From a virus, in the IMG/VR virus record IMGVR_UViG_3300042197_003558, positions 1 through 26,480 of that record: a stretch of DNA of 26,480 nucleotides; one strand, 5' to 3'. The position numbers and the translations under genes are program-made. The notes beneath the pieces are model-generated. The model did not search any database. It was not told where the DNA came from and saw only the letters and a program-made list of their open reading frames with translations. How positions within the stretch are numbered: the stretch's first letter is position 1; each line of letters starts with the position of its first letter. Positions 7,317 through 15,959 of this stretch are shown here, piece after piece.

Positions 7317-8838
7317 AGAACAGAGCGAGATCCCCTTGATCTGTAGATGGAGATGCAAAATCCAATTCCGTAAATTGTGGTGGCGAAGTATCTTTGAATT
7401 TTGAAAAAGATTTGTCAATATTTCCCAAAAGAGGAATACTCGTTCTTGGAGTAGAAGCTCCACCAGATTGAAGTTGATAGTAATCTGCAACACTACAATC
7501 GGGACTTAAATCACAACCAAAAAATGATAGTTTTGTATTTACGAAACTTAAAGCTGCTGTTATTGATGAGCTAATGTTGCCGATAGTTTGACTAATGGAT
7601 GAAAGAAATTGTCCTGCTTCTCCTAAAGATTGTTGAGCATCCGTCAAAAAAGAATTCATATTCGCAAGAAAAGAATCTACAGTATCAGTAATCTCTTGAC
7701 TATTTTGTGCCATGACTCTTGATACAAGTTGTTCAACAGAACACATTTGAGTATTTACGACATATCCATTACCAGATCCATTACTAGATCCAGGATCGTT
7801 AAATTCTACTACACCAGATCCATTGCTGGGGTAAGTTTGTTCAGTATTCAACAGATCATTAAGTTGTGCATCAATTTGTCCACAAAGACTATTCATAATA
7901 TTATTAAACAAACATGTAATTATCTTTACAAAAGAATTTTTCAAATCCAAAAATTGATTTCTTTTATTTGGTTGAAGTAAATCTGCTGTTGGTGCTAAAG
8001 ATTTGTTTGTCAACTTTAAAATATATTCCATTAATTTATCAAATAAAATTTTCATGTATTTTGCAATTTCACATGCAGCAATAGAAATAAGTTTTTGAAT
8101 ATCAGATATTAGGGATGAAGCTGCGTCAATATAATCTTGTGCTGTTTGTAAAATTTTATCAATACCTTTTGTAAGTTCATCTAGAATTGTTTGTATTGCC
8201 TTCATTGCAGATCCTGGGAGATCACATACGTTTACCAATACAGTTTTTTTCAAATATAAATCATTCCTTTTTACATCTGCGATACTCGTTTGGTGAACAG
8301 CATCAACATTTTCTTTTGTTGTTCCTTCAGAAGAATCAACAGTTAACCCTTCATCAGGAACTTTAATATTTGGATCTTTAGTTCCTGTTGCTGGTTTTGC
8401 ATATCCACTTGTGGAAGAGTAATTTGTGTTTGTAGTTTTTATGGTGGATGACAACGCTGTTTGAGAGTTGCTACCCAGAACTCCCATGATCACTGGAACT
8501 TGTTGCTCTTGTCCATCTAAAAAGAATCCAAAAACAAAATTTCCCTGTCTTAATTGGGAAGTTGCTCCAGCGTTTGCTTGTCCACCACCACCCGTGACGG
8601 GATACATGATCTGAGCCCATGGAAGTTGATCTGCAGGAATCGTTGTTTCCTCTTGATCGTGCAGTCCGATAATTCTTACTTTATATCTACGTCCCCACCC
8701 AGGTGTTTCATTTTTTCTAGCATATTTACCGGGAATGATATTGTCTCTCCAAGTATCATCACTAGCAATTTGCCCTACCCACCAATGAAAACCACCAGCG
8801 CCTAAAAATCCAGGATTATAAAGAGAACTTTCTTCCAT
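7315..8838 (-). CDS. 5: Baseplate central spike / hub protein gp5, lysozyme-less (507 aa)
   Basis: The N-terminal region (about residues 16-125) matches cyanophage gp5. It has the landmarks GGFHWWVGQIASD, RYKVRIIGLHD, LPWAQIMYP and GNFVFGFFLDG..QVPVIMGVLG, the OB-fold typical of gp5 and VgrG proteins. The part after about residue 130 is low-complexity, then helical (ILDELTKGIDKILQTAQDYI), with no lysozyme motif and no obvious triple-stranded beta-helix. T4 gp5 carries both, so the tail lysozyme must reside elsewhere (see the 978-residue protein). It is expected to sit at the tip of the tail tube below the gp27-like hub. The start codon overlaps the stop of the upstream small gene (TAATG). Confidence 0.85.
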   Translation of the reverse strand: MEESSLYNPGFLGAGGFHWWVGQIASDDTWRDNIIPGKYARKNETPGWGRRYKVRIIGLHDQEETTIPADQLPWAQIMYPVTGGGGQANAGATSQLRQGNFVFGFFLDGQEQQVPVIMGVLGSNSQTALSSTIKTTNTNYSSTSGYAKPATGTKDPNIKVPDEGLTVDSSEGTTKENVDAVHQTSIADVKRNDLYLKKTVLVNVCDLPGSAMKAIQTILDELTKGIDKILQTAQDYIDAASSLISDIQKLISIAACEIAKYMKILFDKLMEYILKLTNKSLAPTADLLQPNKRNQFLDLKNSFVKIITCLFNNIMNSLCGQIDAQLNDLLNTEQTYPSNGSGVVEFNDPGSSNGSGNGYVVNTQMCSVEQLVSRVMAQNSQEITDTVDSFLANMNSFLTDAQQSLGEAGQFLSSISQTIGNISSSITAALSFVNTKLSFFGCDLSPDCSVADYYQLQSGGASTPRTSIPLLGNIDKSFSKFKDTSPPQFTELDFASPSTDQGDLALF

Positions 8839-9053
8839 TAGTCTTCATAAATTCTACATTCTGATGCATCTGGATGTTCGTCACAATACATCTCAAATGC
8901 AGTTGGATCATGCTCTTCATCTGGATGATTTGCTTGATATTTTTCTAAATGATCTAATTCATCTTCAATATGACGACGACGTTGAGAGCTGATACTAGAA
9001 TTATCTAGTTCATCTTTGTCATCATTAATATGCTGTTGAAGTGTTCTGTCCAT
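8838..9053 (-). CDS. Small acidic cyanophage protein next to gp5 (71 aa)
   Basis: This is a very acidic, hydrophilic protein with the motif DPTAFEMYCDEHPDASECRIY at its C-terminus; the two Cys in that segment could form a disulfide or bind metal. It lies between the hub gene and gp5 and shares one base with gp5 (TAATG). I recall similar small proteins at this place in other T4-like cyanophages. It could be an assembly factor for gp5 or the hub, by position only. Confidence 0.7.
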   Translation of the reverse strand: MDRTLQQHINDDKDELDNSSISSQRRRHIEDELDHLEKYQANHPDEEHDPTAFEMYCDEHPDASECRIYED

Positions 9054-9078
9054 ATGAACACGCTAAATGTATTAAGTT

Positions 9079-9086
9079 TATTTATC
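9079..9086 (-). promoter_or_regulatory. Late promoter GATAAATA
   Basis: The minus-strand octamer GATAAATA (7 of 8 matches to TATAAATA) overlaps the TGA stop of the gp27-like hub gene. Predicted start near 9073 gives a leader of about 20 nt to the 71-residue gene, and gp5 follows. Confidence 0.6.
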
Positions 9087-10395
9087 AAGCTTGTCTACCA
9101 AATGATTCTCGAACGATATTTGCACTTGTGTACGTTTCATTTTGAGTAATGTAATGACAGACATGAGAAATTAAATACTTACCACCATATTGCTGATTCA
9201 CATCGTTGTTTTTTGAGTTTTCAATTTTTGGGCTGTCAATAAAGATTGTATCCCCTGCACTTAACTTGAATAGTCCTGGTATAGTCACACTCACCTGTGT
9301 AGAGAAGAGATTGTTATATCTCATTGTTGCCTGATTTAAAATATCAGTTTCCTCAAAATTTTTACTTGTTGATTTTGAAAGTTGCTGTTGAGTTGTACCT
9401 GTGGGAAGAGTTCCAGTATCAATCAAAACATAATTTGTTTTAGTCGCTGCATTATTTTCTTTATTTGGAAACTCTTTATCATTTAGTTTGGGAAGTTTTT
9501 TTCCTCCAGTTTCATATGAATCGGATGATTGTTTATTGATAACTTCATAATAACAAGTAAAAGGATCAAATTTTATAATTTTTGTATTATAAAGTCCCAT
9601 TTTCATTTTTTCAGAAATATTATTAGCAGCCGTGTCTACATTATAGTCTATGATTTTGCCATCATATCCTGGAGGAATTTTTGTCCCCTGACTATCTACG
9701 TTTGAATTATATATTAATTTTGATTTTGGTTGTTGCTTCATTAAAGAATCAATAGATTTATATTTAAATCCAGAATCTGTTTCAAAGAAAAAATATCCAG
9801 CAGTTTCTCCTTTGCCACCGCCAGTAGAAGGAATAGATTTTTTGGATAACCAAGTACAAACATATAATGGTTTTCTATTATTTCCAATAAAATTATATAA
9901 GTTAACTGTTTGTTCAATGTCAAGTTTCTTTTGAGTTTTCAACCCAAATGGAGGAGAATCTGTCAAAATTTTTCTAACATGATCAGACAATTTTCCGTCA
10001 TATCTTTTTCTAACTCGTATTTGTTGATTTAAAATAAATTCTTTTGAAACTAAGTCAAGAGCAACTACTTGCTTGTTTGTATCATTATATTGTGGATGAA
10101 CGGAATTTACGTATAAAGTAATCTTCTTTTTTCCCTGTAAATTATCAACTATTTCCAATTCAACTCTTTCTTGTCCAACAATTGGAAGTCCTTCTAAGAC
10201 TGTAGTGTCTTTTATGCTTCCTTTGGAGTCAACATAAATTATTGTAACCCTAACAGTGTCCTGAAGAATACTCTCATAATATTTTAATTCAAATATTCCA
10301 GGAATCAAATTTATTTCTCCGCCTTCATTACCGTATATTTTACAGGTAACAATATTCGAAGATAAAGTTGATTTTGAAATTGCAGGTGTTGTCAT
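9085..10395 (-). CDS. Baseplate hub protein, gp27-like (436 aa)
   Basis: This is probably the hub ring on which gp5 is mounted. The N-terminal region has the beta-rich pattern of gp27/VgrG/gpD-type hub proteins (IFELKYYESILQDTVRVTI, then GQERVELEI and a KKITLYVNS strand). Middle residues contain FILNQQIRVRKRYDGKLSDHV, which fits the 'hub insertion' segment preceding the second barrel. The C-terminal segment (VSVTIPGLFKLSAGDTIFID, then GGKYLISHVCHYI) is a characteristic last domain of such proteins, in which the tail tube contact forms. T4 gp27 is 391 residues, so the length fits. The assignment rests on pattern and on its position upstream of gp5; cyanophage homologues are often left as 'virion structural protein'. 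Confidence 0.7.
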   Translation of the reverse strand: MTTPAISKSTLSSNIVTCKIYGNEGGEINLIPGIFELKYYESILQDTVRVTIIYVDSKGSIKDTTVLEGLPIVGQERVELEIVDNLQGKKKITLYVNSVHPQYNDTNKQVVALDLVSKEFILNQQIRVRKRYDGKLSDHVRKILTDSPPFGLKTQKKLDIEQTVNLYNFIGNNRKPLYVCTWLSKKSIPSTGGGKGETAGYFFFETDSGFKYKSIDSLMKQQPKSKLIYNSNVDSQGTKIPPGYDGKIIDYNVDTAANNISEKMKMGLYNTKIIKFDPFTCYYEVINKQSSDSYETGGKKLPKLNDKEFPNKENNAATKTNYVLIDTGTLPTGTTQQQLSKSTSKNFEETDILNQATMRYNNLFSTQVSVTIPGLFKLSAGDTIFIDSPKIENSKNNDVNQQYGGKYLISHVCHYITQNETYTSANIVRESFGRQA

Positions 10396-10407
10396 TCTTT
10401 TTACTTT

Positions 10408-10415
10408 TATTTACC
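10408..10415 (-). promoter_or_regulatory. Late-promoter-like octamer GGTAAATA
   Basis: The minus-strand GGTAAATA contains the TAA stop of the 978-residue gene and lies 13 bases before the ATG of the gp27-like gene. It is a weaker match to the T4 late consensus than its neighbours, but the same octamer recurs at 3582-3589 in the same relation to a stop codon. Confidence 0.4.
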
Positions 10416-13347
10416 CGGGTAAGCGATCAAGAATTTCAAATGGATCACTCCCACCACTAGATGATGAGACTTGCATCATTAATCCTTGACTATTCATACT
10501 TTGAGATTGATAATCAATTGGTTGATTGTCCTCAATTAAAATTTCTTGAGATGCTGCACTGTCATATGAAGCATACGCTTGAATTACTCTCAGAACACTT
10601 GAAATATTTGATGCTGAATTTAAAGATTCAAGAAATCCTGGTAAGGCAGCTCTGACTGTTTCTGTAGTGTCACTGTCAAAAACAAACTCTCTTCCACGTT
10701 CTCCAAGCATTGCATAAGTAACTCCATCAATCAATCCTCCCTTTGCATATGCAACGTGAACATGATCTCCATGTCCAGCAGGATCGGTTCTACCCGTTAT
10801 GAGTTCAACAGGTTTTAACCCTTTCATTCTATTGAATTCTGCAATAACATTTAAAATAGGTCCTTGTTCGTGAGTATATGCGCCAATATCGAGTGCCCTA
10901 CCAGAATAGTGATAAGAACCAGGGGCATGTCTTCCACGAACTCCTCCATGCTCAGGGTGTTCTGTAACAGCTTGAAATTGTTGTGGACTTTTTAATCTGG
11001 ATTTAATAAATCTACCCAATTCTCCAGCAATTTTACTTCCTTCGCTTCCATATCCAGATCCTAGTGCTATTCCAGGTCCTCCTGCTCCACCACTAAAACT
11101 AGCAAGAGCATCCGCTGCAAATTGATATCTACGAGGATAATTTGGAACACCTGCTCTCTCCATCTCACGTTCAAAAATTTCTACTGCTTTTTTATATGAT
11201 GTTACACCTTTAATACGATTATATGTTCCATAATCTTTCATCTCTTTAATCATCCACTCAACTTGAGTTTCAAGTGCCCAAGGATCTTTTCCAGAATTCT
11301 TTGCCCATGCACTTAATGATGCCCATCTCTCAGTTTCTGTCCATTGCATAATACCCCTACCAGGACCTCCACCAAGTTGTCTAGACTTTGGATTTACTCC
11401 AGATTCTTGCATCAAGTTACCAATGATTCCTGCTGCCGCCTCTGGAGTAAATCCTTCTTTATCAACCAAATATCTAAAGACTTTTTCTGCATTTGTATTG
11501 CCAGTTAAAGTTGGAGATCCTGTTGGTTCACCTTCCGCCCCAGGTCCTTCTCCTGGTTCCTTTCCTCTATCAATTTCTCTTAAAGTCAGTTGCATTTGTA
11601 AATTTTTAAGGACATCATCCGCTCTTTTTGAAATGCTTTCCTCAACAGATTTTGCAATTACGTTTGTAAGATCTTCACCGTTCATAAACATCTCTGAATT
11701 CACTTCTCCGCCACCAGCAAAGGCACCAAATGTTCTCATAGATTCCGTATTAAAAGTAGTATTCAACCAAGAATTCAATCCTGAACCAATGTTAATATAA
11801 TCTATGTTAGATGGTTTTTCTCCAACCAATAATTTTGATACTATTCCAAATAAAGGTCCAAAGAAAGGTATTTTTGAAGTAGAATCATAGGTTGTTTCAA
11901 TATATCCAAGAGGATTTACCGTATCTGGACGTGTTGATTCTGGAAAAACTTTTTCTATTTTTTGTGATCCACCAATATCTTTTCCTGGAGATATTTTTGT
12001 TGGTTGTATCGTAATTGATCTTTTTGTTGTTGGTTTTTTAATTCTTCTTTTAGCACCACCTTGAAACTTCCCTCCTCTGGTTATACCACCACCTGCCATC
12101 TTGCTCACCATTTCTTTTTGAGCACCCTGATTACCATAGATATTTCCAAATGATCCCTTTTCTTTAAATGCAAGTCCAAGAGTGAGCATATTAAATGCTC
12201 TTCTCAAATCTTCACGAATTCTTGCATCAAATTTTGCTAAATTAGTTGCTTGAGTTTTCTTATCGTTTTCGTTTAAAAATGGATAGCGAATTAATTCTAT
12301 CGCATATCTAAATGGGGATCCTACAACATCAAGTAAAAATCCAGCAGTTTGGAATATACCAAAAAGAGGTCTAATCATATTAAGGATGATTCCCCTACCT
12401 ATTTTTGTAAGAGGATTCTTGTCTTTTCTATAATCGTTTTCAAGATTCTGAATGGGTTTTATTGCAAATTTTCTTAATTGAAATGCACCTTCACCCAAAG
12501 CAGATGCGAGTAGTCCAGCGCCAGAAACAATTGCAGCAGCAGCTCCTGCGCCCACTCCACCTGCCTGAGCAGCTGCCCCTCCTGCCTGACTTGCAGCACT
12601 AGTTGCTGCCTGTTGTGCCCCCCTCTTAAGCACTCTATCACTGACAATATCCATTCCAACATCAAAAACTCCACCTTTGCCTTGACTTCCAAGAACTACA
12701 GCAGTTGTAATAGCAGCTTCTATAACCTTTCCTACTGCACCATTGAAAGTATCAAAAACTTTAACAAAATTTTCTCCACCAAAACTTTTTAATTGCTTCC
12801 TAGTAAAATCATATGCTTTATAACCCCAGTCTATAAAGGTAACTAATCCATCTAATAGTTTTCCACTAAAATCAATAAAGAAATCAACTGCTGGAGCTAG
12901 AATCTTCAGGAAGTTTGCAATTTTTGGAAGATGATCTATAAGTCTAAACGCAATGAATCCTAAAATCATATTGACTATGAATTTTTTGATTCCATCTAAA
13001 AATCCAAGTTTAGGTAAAGATGGTATGTTAGGTAATTTTTCGTCTGCTTTTGGTTTATCCTCTAATTTTTCTTCCCTCTTCTTTCTCTTAGATTGTTCTG
13101 CTAGTTTATCTTCTTCTCTTTGTTTTTTTACATCTTCAACATACTTTCTATTGATAAGATTTTCAATCTTAATAACTTGTTTTTTTATTATCATCATTTG
13201 AGATGAACGATTTCTCGTTGGATTCAAAATTTGAGAATCTGTCTTAAATGAATAGTTACTAGATGTTGATATCTTTTTGGCAGTCTCCTTTGAAACAAGA
13301 GCACTAGATTTAGAAGATGGTAATAATTTTCCAGCGTTAATTGCCAT
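10411..13347 (-). CDS. Tape-measure-like tail protein with lysozyme and M15-like peptidase domains (978 aa)
   Basis: Residues about 55-110 are a charged coiled coil. Residues about 118-345 have long hydrophobic helices (FIVNMILGFIAFRLIDHL; an Ala/Gly-rich stretch about 245-285) as in tape-measure proteins. Residues about 616-750 match phage tail lysozyme: PEAAAGIIGNLMQESGVNP with probable catalytic Glu648, then GRGIMQWT. Residues about 790-870 look like an M15/LAS-type metallopeptidase: SYHYSGRALDIG (His813, Asp820) and GHGDHVHV (His862, His864) as metal ligands. The C-terminus (GLIDGVTYAMLGERGREFVF) is tape-measure-like. It would be ejected through the tube and cut both glycan and peptide in peptidoglycan. 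An excellent ribosome binding site (GAGGAGGT) overlaps the end of the upstream gene. The protein may be a hub-bound lysozyme rather than a true ruler. Confidence 0.75.
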   Translation of the reverse strand: MAINAGKLLPSSKSSALVSKETAKKISTSSNYSFKTDSQILNPTRNRSSQMMIIKKQVIKIENLINRKYVEDVKKQREEDKLAEQSKRKKREEKLEDKPKADEKLPNIPSLPKLGFLDGIKKFIVNMILGFIAFRLIDHLPKIANFLKILAPAVDFFIDFSGKLLDGLVTFIDWGYKAYDFTRKQLKSFGGENFVKVFDTFNGAVGKVIEAAITTAVVLGSQGKGGVFDVGMDIVSDRVLKRGAQQAATSAASQAGGAAAQAGGVGAGAAAAIVSGAGLLASALGEGAFQLRKFAIKPIQNLENDYRKDKNPLTKIGRGIILNMIRPLFGIFQTAGFLLDVVGSPFRYAIELIRYPFLNENDKKTQATNLAKFDARIREDLRRAFNMLTLGLAFKEKGSFGNIYGNQGAQKEMVSKMAGGGITRGGKFQGGAKRRIKKPTTKRSITIQPTKISPGKDIGGSQKIEKVFPESTRPDTVNPLGYIETTYDSTSKIPFFGPLFGIVSKLLVGEKPSNIDYINIGSGLNSWLNTTFNTESMRTFGAFAGGGEVNSEMFMNGEDLTNVIAKSVEESISKRADDVLKNLQMQLTLREIDRGKEPGEGPGAEGEPTGSPTLTGNTNAEKVFRYLVDKEGFTPEAAAGIIGNLMQESGVNPKSRQLGGGPGRGIMQWTETERWASLSAWAKNSGKDPWALETQVEWMIKEMKDYGTYNRIKGVTSYKKAVEIFEREMERAGVPNYPRRYQFAADALASFSGGAGGPGIALGSGYGSEGSKIAGELGRFIKSRLKSPQQFQAVTEHPEHGGVRGRHAPGSYHYSGRALDIGAYTHEQGPILNVIAEFNRMKGLKPVELITGRTDPAGHGDHVHVAYAKGGLIDGVTYAMLGERGREFVFDSDTTETVRAALPGFLESLNSASNISSVLRVIQAYASYDSAASQEILIEDNQPIDYQSQSMNSQGLMMQVSSSSGGSDPFEILDRLPG

Positions 13348-13352
13348 TTATA

Positions 13353-15788
13353 TTACCTCCTCAACCCAAGAGTTGCTTCTTTATTTCTTGTCCCTGCTGG
13401 ATGAGAAGCAGAAATCTTAGGACTAGTTGATCTAGTTGATTGATTAATACCAGATCCCATAAGATCTGCTTTTGATCTTTTTGTTACCTTAACTGGTTTT
13501 TTTGGTAAAGGTTGAACACCCTTTGATAATGGTTTTGCTTTAATTTGTGCAGCGTTTGCTTTTGCAGCAAGTTGCAGTTCTTGTCCCCTATAATCTTTTC
13601 CTAAATTTGAAACTCCCCTTGCATTTTGTGCTCTCATAATATTAGAGGTAGAATATTGTGCCATTCCTGCTTGTTGTCTTATCTGATTATCTCTCTTAAC
13701 TCTTTTTTCTTTTGCTGCTAAATCATTTCTGGCTTGTTTTGGATCAACTCCAAGTTTTTTAAGTTGCTTATCAATATTGGCATCAGTCATTCCAATTTTC
13801 TTATAATAAGATAGAGAATCAATAGCAGACATTCTCATTCCTTTCTTTCTTAAATTATCTTCTCTCGCTTTAGATCCACCTGGATTGAAGAAGTCAGAAA
13901 TATTCTCTAAAAATCCTTTTTGTCTTGCTCCAGGTCTTTGATAAACAGGTTTTCCGCCCTTGAATGATAGATGTCCCACAAACGCTCTGCCATCAGGACC
14001 TGTCATTATTTGAGTTTTGGGTAAGGATCTTCTATCAATAGTGCCTGCACCCATCAGTTCACCACCAGATCCTTGATATTTTGATCTATTTGATATATCA
14101 CCAGAAAGATTGATACCTTGAGTAGACATTAACCTTGATTGATGTGCTGCAAGAGCATCATTGTAATTAGCATAGAATTTATTATCAGAAGAGGATCTGT
14201 ATCTCTTTTCTTTCCATGTATTTCCCTTACCACTTCTTGTCACGTCTACCATACCAGCAAACGTTCCTTTTAATCTATTTCTAACTTGGGATGCATTTGC
14301 TTTAGATGAAAGTTGAAGTTCTTGCCCTCTATATCCAGCGCCCATGCCACCTACACCACGATTTTTATAATAATTTCTCTCTTGAGCACGATGAGATGTG
14401 CTAATAATATCTTCTACACTAGGTCTTAACCCTTTTTCTGGTGGTTTCTCTTTGAGATCTGGACTATTTCCAATCTGTCCACCACCTTTAGCAAAAGTTG
14501 TTCCTTTAACAATTTTGGGTTTATTAGTTCCTCCACCAGCAGCATTCATTGCTTCGAGAACATCTACGCCATATTTCTGTACAGCACCACGAGACATTAC
14601 AAATTCACCATCAGACAACATTGCAGGAATTTTATCTACTCCTTTTTGTCCATTTATCAATCCAGCAGTTTGTTCTCTAAATCGCTCAAATCCAAGCATT
14701 TCGCTCAGGGATCCGATCATATTATTAGATCCCATTTTGAATAGAGATCCTAGATCAGCAAGTCCACCACCAGCAAATTTAGGTGTAGTTGGTTTTTCTT
14801 TAGAATCATTACCTATTCCACCAAAACTTTCAAGTCCTCCACTGAGAGCCATTGTAGCTCCTACAGTGGTTGCTGCCTCTAATCCTGCAACAGCAAGTTT
14901 TCCATATTTTCCACCAAGAAATCCTGCAACTTTACCTGCTTTTCCAACTCCTGCCTTTGCTAATAAAATAGCAGTAGCTCTAGCAAGTGCTGCTCCACCT
15001 TTAATGACAATAGAAATCAATCCTCTAGCAAACTTCCCAAAGGAAGTTCCGAACATAATGTAGAGACTTAATAGTTTAGCCCAATTATCTCCTAAGAATC
15101 TAAAAACAGACTTTAATTTGTCTTGATTTTTTGGATCAGCTAACCATTCTAAAAGTTTGTAAACCACCCTCCCCAAAAACATCTTCATAAAAAAGTCAAT
15201 AATTGAAGATAAAATGGTTTTAACAGGAGCAATTACTTTAAATACAGCTTTTTTGACTAGCGAAAATCCTTTCTCTAGTTTAGATTCCTCACCTTCCCTC
15301 TTTGCCCTTTCTCTCTCTAATCTTTTCTTTTCTGAACTTTTCTTTTCTAATTGAATACTTGAATTCAGAATCTTTATAATGTTTCCAAGAGATTCTGAAA
15401 TACTTTTTAAATATGAAGTTGAACCAGCAGCAATAGGAGATAATTCTCCTCCAGGAAGATATGACTGTGTTTGAGTTCCTGGAAGTAATTTTTCACTTTT
15501 AATTTTTTTGGGTACAATTTTTACTTTTCCAATACCAAAAGATTGTGTATTTATTTTTTTATTTTTAACTTTAAATCTACCAGATTTTCCTCTTATTCTT
15601 TTCCTCTCATTGGCAAGAAGAGCCAGTTCTTCATCTGGAAGTTTATTTTTTCCAAAAGAATTTTTTACTATTGCTTCTTTTAAAAGAATTAAGTACGTAT
15701 CATAATCAAGGTCAAATACATCTTCTAGCCCTAATAGCCTTAGAATTCTTGAATCTATCGTCTCTTTTACATTAGAAGAATTGGGCAT
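13353..15788 (-). CDS. Tail tape-measure-like protein (811 aa)
   Basis: After a basic N-terminal region comes a coiled coil (about residues 150-180, Glu/Lys/Arg-rich) and strongly hydrophobic helices (about 188-330, including GKFARGLISIVIKGGAALA). The Gly-rich segment GGGLADLGSLFKMG follows, and then SDGEFVMSRGAVQKYGVDVL, a signature I associate with cyanophage tape-measure proteins. The C-terminal third is basic and contains two copies of YRGQELQL..KANA.Q. The open frame reaches a TTG at 15821, but the ATG at 15788 is preferred; either way it overlaps the preceding small ORF. Placed directly after gp26 and the small ORF, it is in the usual position of a tape measure. Which of this and the 978-residue protein sets tail length is not clear. 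Confidence 0.75.
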   Translation of the reverse strand: MPNSSNVKETIDSRILRLLGLEDVFDLDYDTYLILLKEAIVKNSFGKNKLPDEELALLANERKRIRGKSGRFKVKNKKINTQSFGIGKVKIVPKKIKSEKLLPGTQTQSYLPGGELSPIAAGSTSYLKSISESLGNIIKILNSSIQLEKKSSEKKRLERERAKREGEESKLEKGFSLVKKAVFKVIAPVKTILSSIIDFFMKMFLGRVVYKLLEWLADPKNQDKLKSVFRFLGDNWAKLLSLYIMFGTSFGKFARGLISIVIKGGAALARATAILLAKAGVGKAGKVAGFLGGKYGKLAVAGLEAATTVGATMALSGGLESFGGIGNDSKEKPTTPKFAGGGLADLGSLFKMGSNNMIGSLSEMLGFERFREQTAGLINGQKGVDKIPAMLSDGEFVMSRGAVQKYGVDVLEAMNAAGGGTNKPKIVKGTTFAKGGGQIGNSPDLKEKPPEKGLRPSVEDIISTSHRAQERNYYKNRGVGGMGAGYRGQELQLSSKANASQVRNRLKGTFAGMVDVTRSGKGNTWKEKRYRSSSDNKFYANYNDALAAHQSRLMSTQGINLSGDISNRSKYQGSGGELMGAGTIDRRSLPKTQIMTGPDGRAFVGHLSFKGGKPVYQRPGARQKGFLENISDFFNPGGSKAREDNLRKKGMRMSAIDSLSYYKKIGMTDANIDKQLKKLGVDPKQARNDLAAKEKRVKRDNQIRQQAGMAQYSTSNIMRAQNARGVSNLGKDYRGQELQLAAKANAAQIKAKPLSKGVQPLPKKPVKVTKRSKADLMGSGINQSTRSTSPKISASHPAGTRNKEATLGLRR

Positions 15789-15948
15789 TAGATGCTTGCT
15801 GTTTAGTTTGTTCTTCCTCAATATGTTGCTTTAATAATTCAACATAGATATCCCTTTCCCAAGGAATCATATTTTCAAGTTCTGTCAAACTATATTTATG
15901 ATACTGCATTAATGAAAAATTAAGACGAAAATAGTTTTCAAGATCCAT
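15772..15948 (-). CDS. Small ORF after gp26, probable frameshift extension / gp51-like chaperone part (58 codons)
   Basis: The frame starts at ATG 15948, begins MDLENYFRLNFSLMQYHKYS and contains MIPWERDIYVELLKQHIEEE. It ends at TAA 15772 after overlapping the tape-measure gene by 17 bases. The 'PWER.IY..LL...IEEE' pattern is typical of the C-terminal part of tail-assembly chaperones (lambda T-like) and of the small protein found here in T4-like cyanophages. No Shine-Dalgarno sequence precedes the ATG. The frame is open upstream, through CGC ATA GCC CTA GTC CAC, to the slippery site in gp26 at 15966-15972, so it may be translated mainly as a gp26 fusion of about 302 residues. Re-initiation after the gp26 stop is the alternative. 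Confidence 0.8.
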   Translation of the reverse strand: MDLENYFRLNFSLMQYHKYSLTELENMIPWERDIYVELLKQHIEEEQTKQQASNAQFF

Positions 15949-15959
15949 GTGGACTAGGG

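Noticed and set aside
13340-13358. TATAAATG as a late promoter for the 978-residue gene
   Set aside because: The octamer overlaps the ATG itself, so no transcript including the start codon could begin from it; the adjacent GAGGAGGT is a ribosome binding site.
14398-15063. Long plus-strand open frame (221 codons) opposite the tape-measure gene
   Set aside because: It is a low-complexity Pro/Ser/Ala-rich antisense shadow of a real gene with no promoter or ribosome binding site; codon bias of the minus strand explains its openness.
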